Under the pieces are notes generated by a model, which was not told the origin of the DNA, did no database searches, and worked only from the letters and a program-made list of their open reading frames with translations. Shown in pieces: positions 58,847 through 64,000 of a stretch of 64,000 nucleotides of DNA; position 1 is the stretch's first letter; every line of letters starts with the position of its first letter. Position numbers and translations under genes: made by a program. The stretch is taken from assembly GCA_030765065.1 (NCBI GenBank), contig CM060980.1:66588364-66652363 (forward strand), in the 5' to 3' direction. The stretch is from Deroplatys truncata (taxonomy: Eukaryota; Arthropoda; Insecta; Mantodea; Mantidae).

Positions 58847-59534
58847 AGGAAATCATACATATGGCACATTAAAAAATAAAGGTATATATAATGAAACATA
58901 AACAAGTAGACAGAGGGTCATCGATACATAGAAAACCAGGAGTTGTATGTACTGAGACCATAGATTAGTATAGGCAAACAACAAAGAAGTGAATTTATAG
59001 TGTAAATAGCCAAATATTTTCAAATATTATTATAGTCTAAAAGTATATAACTTAATTATGTATCGAGTATTGAGAAATAAACGTTATTCATTATTCACTA
59101 ATCTCAGATCACTGCAATTGTATTGAATCAATTCACAATAGCTAATGCCATTCAACTTTCATTCGTCTCTGATACATAAACAAATTGCAAAATGGAGAAG
59201 GACGAAAGTAATAAAAAGACTCAGGCAGCAAATTTTAAGAAAGAAGAGAAAGATATATGACCGACATTGTTTTGGAACACAAATTAGTCTTGAAAATAAA
59301 ATGACTGATAGCTCTGCTAAGCGTAAGGAAGAGACATGGAAATAAATTGCAAATGAATACAATTCTAGGTTGGAAAAGAAGATAAACAACATTCATGTAA
59401 ACCAATTTTTAAAAATCAGTTTAACTGAATACATGTAAAAAAACATATCACTTTACAAAAAGTAATGCAGACAACATTTATTTTTTATAAACATTATCCT
59501 ATTACATTACTTTACAAAAAACCATACATATTTC
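58847..59534. other. Interior of right-hand element, no clear gene
   Basis: A 66-codon strongly basic ORF at 59145-59345 (plus strand, RRTKVIKRLRQQILRKKRK) could encode a nucleic-acid-binding peptide but may be chance in A-rich DNA. Confidence 0.3.
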
Positions 59535-59744
59535 CTAAAGGCAAAGGTGATAGTCTAGACATTCTAAACACTCAGTTATATAATCATATACATCACACAG
59601 AAAGAGACCTGCATTATCAGTAAAAAAACTAAACATCTCAACAATGTCTGAATGATGTATTTTATAAGTACAAGTTTTTTGATATTTCAAAGTTCCTGTT
59701 AACCATGGCAGTAATTGATTAACACAATTTCTCGATCCTGTCAT
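59535..59744 (-). CDS. Small ORF overlapping the upstream ORF by ATGA
   Basis: Seventy codons including the stop. Its ATG overlaps the TGA of the upstream 155-codon ORF as ATGA, an arrangement common in compact viral-type genomes and unusual for animal nuclear genes. The product begins MTGSRNCVNQLLPWL and ends in a Cys-containing tail (CLECLDYHLCL). I recognise no family. It could also be a frameshifted continuation of the upstream ORF. Confidence 0.3.
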   Translation of the reverse strand: MTGSRNCVNQLLPWLTGTLKYQKTCTYKIHHSDIVEMFSFFTDNAGLFLCDVYDYITECLECLDYHLCL

Positions 59745-60208
59745 GCTATAACTTTAGATGCTTTCAGCTTACTTATAATTTCCTCAATCTCTTGTGTGTG
59801 ACTATTATTACCAGCATCCCTCGACGCAATTAGTAACCTCAATATATTTACTAGTCTATTCGGATTTTCAAGCGTTGATATCACTGAATCATCATCATCT
59901 GAAGATTTCATATTCTCGCAACTCCCGATGTATCCAGATTTTTCACCAACAGTAGTCTCCAGTGAAGGACAGAGGCTTGATCCGGTATAACATTCCCCTC
60001 TATACATCTTCGGATCTTCAAGTGCAGGTGAGAGAGTCGATTCAGTATAACATGTTGCTCTATGAAACTTAAATCTTGACAAAGAACGATTCTTAAAAAT
60101 CCGCCCGCATACACAGCATCTAATAACGCGTTTTCCTCCATGTGTAATGTATGAAAAATCGTGTTTCTCATTCGTCAGTTGCACAGATTTTCTCGGGCAG
60201 TAGCTCAT
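59741..60208 (-). CDS. Uncharacterised ORF with a C2HC-type zinc-finger-like motif
   Basis: The 155-residue product starts MSYCPRKSVQ. Residues 29-53 read as RCCVCGRIFKNR followed by a basic spacer and HRATC, a CxxC...HxxxC pattern that could bind one zinc ion. Two repeats of a CYT(E/G)S.L.P.LE(D/T) phrase lie at about residues 53-85, suggesting an internal duplication. An acidic SSDDDDS patch lies near residue 105 and a predicted helix-rich Leu/Ile segment near the C-terminus. It lies inside the right-hand Polinton-like element and is transcribed toward its terminus. I know no match; a regulatory or DNA-binding role is only suggested by the finger. Confidence 0.4.
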   Translation of the reverse strand: MSYCPRKSVQLTNEKHDFSYITHGGKRVIRCCVCGRIFKNRSLSRFKFHRATCYTESTLSPALEDPKMYRGECYTGSSLCPSLETTVGEKSGYIGSCENMKSSDDDDSVISTLENPNRLVNILRLLIASRDAGNNSHTQEIEEIISKLKASKVIA

Positions 60209-60339
60209 GCTAAAACTAAAAGAAATTAAATGAATACGTGAATGCTAACGCTCGAAGGAATTAAAAGCGAATGAATGAATTCATAACACGCACCTATGTA
60301 TATATCCAGGATGAGGACGACGGAGGGAATTGCAATCAA

Positions 60340-60620
60340 TGCATAGCAGGGAGAAAGGATACTCTCTTGAAACATTAGTCATCTAAACAACTATTGTTCA
60401 CGGAGCCTGTAGACGTCAGGTTGAATGGGACAGACCTCAGCTTCAAATCTTTAAGGGTACGGACCACTGGCTTTTGCCTGGCATGTATACTAAACCATCC
60501 TAACAGCGTAACATTACATAACAACGACACGTAACCAGAACATGACGAGTGCGAGCATGGAAAAAAGGATGCTCGCTGAGAACATTAGTGGAAAAGGATG
60601 CTCTCTGGAAACAGTCGCCA
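60340..60620. repeat. Dispersed copies of the element-end motif GGATGCTCTC..GAAACATTAG
   Basis: The terminal 30 bases at 57993-58022 recur with changes at 60352-60380, 60566-60592 and 60593-60615. The same motif thus marks both the outer terminus and positions just outside the minisatellite. Confidence 0.6.
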
Positions 60621-60891
60621 TCCGCACAACGGATTGTCCCTAACATTTCCAGATTTCAAAACGTTCAACATCGTGACGCGCTACTGTCATCTACATTTCG
60701 ACGAAATTTTACCTCCTGAATTAGTTTGATGCTCTGTATAGAACCTCAGAACATGCATTACGCTGCGTGTCCCTAGCGTTTCCAGCTCCTGAATCGTTCC
60801 AGCTAGTGGAATGCCTCTACCATCTTCATGTCAACGATCTGTTACTCTGAATTAAAGTTTGGTGATATGTATAGACCTGTACAACATGCAT

Positions 60892-63148
60892 TACGCTATG
60901 TAACAGACTCATCACGCTATGTAACAACACAATCACGCTATGTAACAACTGATCACGCTATGTAACAACATGATCACGCTATGTAACAACCTGAGCACGC
61001 TATGTAACAACAGGATCACGCTATGTAACAACCTGAGCACGCTATGTAACAACCTGAGCACGCTATGTAACAACATGTTCACGCTATGTAACAACCTGAG
61101 CACGCTATGTAACAACAGGATCACGCTATGTTTAACAACATGTTCACGCTATGTAACAACATGAACACGCTATGTAACAATACGATCACGCTATGTAACA
61201 ACCTGATTACGCTATGTAACAACTGATCACACTATGTAACAACCTGAGCACGCTATGTAACAACATGATCACGCTATGTAACAACCTGAGCACGCTATGT
61301 AACAACACGATCACCCTATGTAACAACCTGAGCACGCTATGTAACAACATGATCACGCTATGTAACAACATGATCACGCTATGTAACAACCTGAGCACGC
61401 TATGTAACAACATGATCACGCTATGTAACAACATGAACACGCTATGTAACAACCTGAGCACGCTATGTAACAACCTGAGCACGCTATGTAACAAACTGAG
61501 CACGCTATGTAACAACATGTTCACGCTATGTAACAACCTGAGCACGCTATGTAACAACCTGAGCACGCTATGTAACAACCTGAGCACGCTATGTAACAAC
61601 CTGATTACGCTATGTAACAACTGATCACGCTATGTAACAACATGATCACGCTATGTAACAACCTGAGCACGCTATGTAACAACATGATCACGCTATGTAA
61701 CAACATGATCACGCTATGTAACAACATGATCACGCTATGTAACAACCTGAGCACGCTATGTAACAACATGATCACGCTATGTAACAACATGATCACGCTA
61801 TGTAACAACATGATCACGCTATGTAACAACATGATCACGCTATGTAACAACCTGAGCACGCTGTGTAACAACATGATCACGCTATGTAACAACCTGAGAA
61901 CGCTATGTAACAACCTGAGCACGCTATGTAACAACATGTTCACGCTATGTAACAACCTGAGCACGCTATGTAACAACCTGAGCACGCTATGTAACAACAT
62001 GTTCACGCTATGTAACAACATGAACACGCTATGTAACAACATGATCACGCTATGCAACAACATGTTCACGCTATGTAACAACACGATCACCCTATGTAAC
62101 AACATGATCACGCTATGTAACAACCTGAGCACGCTATATAACAACATGATCACGCTATGTAACAACCTGAGAACGCCATGTAACAACATGATCACGCTAT
62201 GTAACAACATGTTCACGCTATGTAACAACACGATCACCCTATGTAACAACCTGAGCACGCTATGTAACAACATGATCACGCTATGTAACAACATGATCAC
62301 GCTATGTAACAACCTGAGCACGCTATGTAACAAACTGAGCACGCTATGTAACAACCTGAGCACGCTATGTAACAACATGAACACGCTATGTAACAACCTG
62401 AGCAAGCTATGTAACAACCTGAGCACGCTATGTAACAACATGTTCACGCTATGTAACAACATGAACACGCTATGTAACAATACGATCACGCTATGTAACA
62501 ACCTGATTACGCTATGTAACAACTGATCACACTATGTAACAACATGATCACGCTATGTAACAACCTGAGCACGTTATGTAACAACATGATCACGCTATGT
62601 AACAACCTGAGCACGCCATGTAACAACATGATCACGCTATGTAACAACATGTTCACGCTATGTAACAACACGATCACCCTATATAACAACCTGAGCACGT
62701 TATATAACAACATGATCACGCTATGTAACAACACGATCACGCTATGTAACAACATGATCACGCTATGTAACAACTGATCACGCTATGTAACAACCTGAGC
62801 ACGCTATGTAACAACCTGAGCACGCTATGTAACAACATGATCACGCTATGTAACAACATGTTCACGCTATGTAACAACACGATCACGCTATGTAACAACA
62901 CGATCACGCTATGTAACAACATGGACACGCTATGTAACAACATGAACACGCTATGTAACAATACGATCAAGCTATGTAACAACCTGAGCACGCTATGTAA
63001 CAACATGATCACGCTATGTAACAACATGAACACTCTATGTAACAACCTGAGCATGCTATGTAACAACATGATCACGCTATGTAACAACCTAATCACGCTA
63101 TGTAACAACACGATCACGCTATGTAACAACATGATCACGCTATGTAAA
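60892..63148. repeat. 21-bp minisatellite, core CACGCTATGTAACAAC
   Basis: A nearly uninterrupted array of 21-bp units: a constant CACGCTATGTAACAAC plus a variable five-base tail (mostly CTGAG, ATGAT, ATGTT, ACGAT, ATGAA). By length it holds about 107 units. Rare 20-bp units (AACTGATCACGC...) shift the frame near 60949, 61219, 61618, 62518 and 62772 and recur in longer repeated patterns, so higher-order structure exists. Because 21 is a multiple of three, both strands stay open for up to about 300 codons (MITLCNN-like on plus, LLHSVIM-like on minus); I treat these as by-products, not genes. Confidence 0.95.
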
Positions 63149-63899
63149 TAGGGTGGACCATTTAAGTTGAGGCTATACAATATATCCAAAACTAAGCGTT
63201 GTAGAAAGAAATGTCTTTAATAAAACTTGATTGATATTATGACGAAAGTAAATGCCGCTAGTCGTATTTCGTTTGGAGGCCGTTATGAGGGTCATTTTGG
63301 GGTCAATTTATTTTTTTAAATGGGAACCTACAATTAGGGTCCCATTCAAAAAGACCCTGAAATGACCCTCACTACGTCCTCCAAACGAAATACGACTAGC
63401 AGCATTTACTTTCGCCATAATATCAATCAAGTTTTATTAAAGACATTTCTTTCTACAACGCTTAGTTTTGGATATATTGTATAGCCTCAACTTAAATGGT
63501 CCACCCTATTTACATAGCGTGATCATGTTGTTACATAGCGTGATCGTGTTGTTACATAGCGTGATTAGGTTGTTACATAGCGTGATCATGTTGTTACATA
63601 GCATGCTCAGGTTGTTACATAGAGTGTTCATGTTGTTACATAGCGTGATCATGTTGTTACATAGCGTGCTCAGGTTGTTACATAGCTTGATCGTATTGTT
63701 ACATAGCGTGTTCATGTTGTTACATAGCGTGTCCATGTTGTTACATAGCGTGATCGTGTTGTTACATAGCGTGATCGTGTTGTTACATAGCGTGAACATG
63801 TTGTTACATAGCGTGATCATGTTGTTACATAGCGTGCTCAGGTTGTTACATAGCGTGCTCAGGTTGTTACATAGCGTGATCAGTTGTTACATAGCGTGA
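62758..63899. repeat. Near-perfect 1.1-kb palindrome containing minisatellite arms
   Basis: 62758-63189 and 63468-63899 are inverted copies whose translations are identical over 143 codons. The only differences seen are a few substitutions and a small indel near the centre (about 63285-63370). Beyond 62757/63900 the arms diverge by a unit insertion and different unit tails. The structure could be a real inverted duplication or a fold-back assembly or read artefact. Confidence 0.85.
63149..63512. repeat. Palindromic non-repetitive core, MITE-like
   Basis: Both ends read ATAGGGTGGACCATTTAAGT inward (63152 and, inverted, 63508), and the two halves match to the centre with a handful of differences. 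The middle has a smaller dyad (TGGGAACCTA / TAGGGTCCCA, 63321-63344). It separates the two oppositely oriented minisatellite arms. Confidence 0.7.
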
Positions 63900-64000
63900 T
63901 CAGTTAATACATAGCGTGATCATGTTGTTACATAGCGTGATCGTGTTGTTACATAGCCTGATCGTATTGTTACATAGCGTGAACATGTTGTTACATAGCG
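63513..64000. repeat. Inverted continuation of the 21-bp minisatellite, running off the window
   Basis: The units now read GTTGTTACATAGCGTG. The order of unit tails mirrors the left array up to 63899. From 63900 a variant unit (GTTAATACATAGCG) and a CCTGATCG tail have no mirror partner. Confidence 0.9.

Noticed and set aside
59145..59345. Basic 66-codon ORF as a gene
   Set aside because: The A-rich sequence explains the Lys/Arg content; there is no motif or supporting copy.
61605..62526. Long repetitive ORFs of about 300 codons on both strands
   Set aside because: They are produced by a stop-free 21-bp tandem unit. Both strands are open at once and there is no start context or non-repeat domain.
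60892..64000. CRISPR-like appearance of regular short repeats
   Set aside because: There are no unique spacers: the variable part is only five bases drawn from a few variants, and the surroundings are animal-type DNA.

Overview
This window looks like AT-rich, repeat-dominated nuclear DNA from an animal, most likely an arthropod. I see no operons or bacterial-type gene packing. Instead there are three decayed Tc1/mariner transposons, LINE reverse-transcriptase scraps, about ten tRNA-derived SINE copies, spliced pseudogene exons, microsatellites, a satellite array and Polinton-type material. The SINE bodies recall SINEs I associate with polyneopteran insects (inference only). No intact cellular gene is seen; two isolated stretches with good splice signals (33507-33781 minus, 37843-38033 plus) are the best candidates for host exons.

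Layout. 1-3520: the 3' part of a protein-primed family B DNA polymerase of Polinton/Maverick type, broken by one in-frame stop, then GTTACGT-rich repeats and a roughly 850-bp terminal-repeat-like arm with a 418-bp tandem duplication. 3521-25161: SINEs, a young foldback element (5246-6371), a mariner (10366-11646), LTR-like sequences, a DD41D Tc1/mariner (19460-20679), and many copies of one interspersed family, called R1 here. 25162-29794: a 4.6-kb DNA transposon with TTAA duplications and 15-bp subterminal repeats, inserted in an R1 copy. 29795-50473: more R1 and SINE copies, LINE fragments and unassigned DNA. 50474-52803: a third mariner, itself interrupted by an LTR-like insertion that has an opposite-strand copy at 14510-15451. 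55690-57988: five copies of a 415-bp satellite, cut at 57989 by a second terminal-repeat arm that is the inverted partner of 2188-3034. 57989-60208: inside that second element, two small overlapping ORFs. 60892-64000: a 21-bp minisatellite that turns into a near-perfect palindrome centred near 63329.

How it fits together. The window is best read as a graveyard of nested transposons lying between two ends of the same Polinton-like family, one element running off each edge. The nesting gives relative ages: R1 is older than the TTAA element, a mariner is older than the LTR-like insert, and the satellite is older than the right-hand Polinton-like end. The foldback element and the terminal palindrome are the youngest structures, judged by arm identity.
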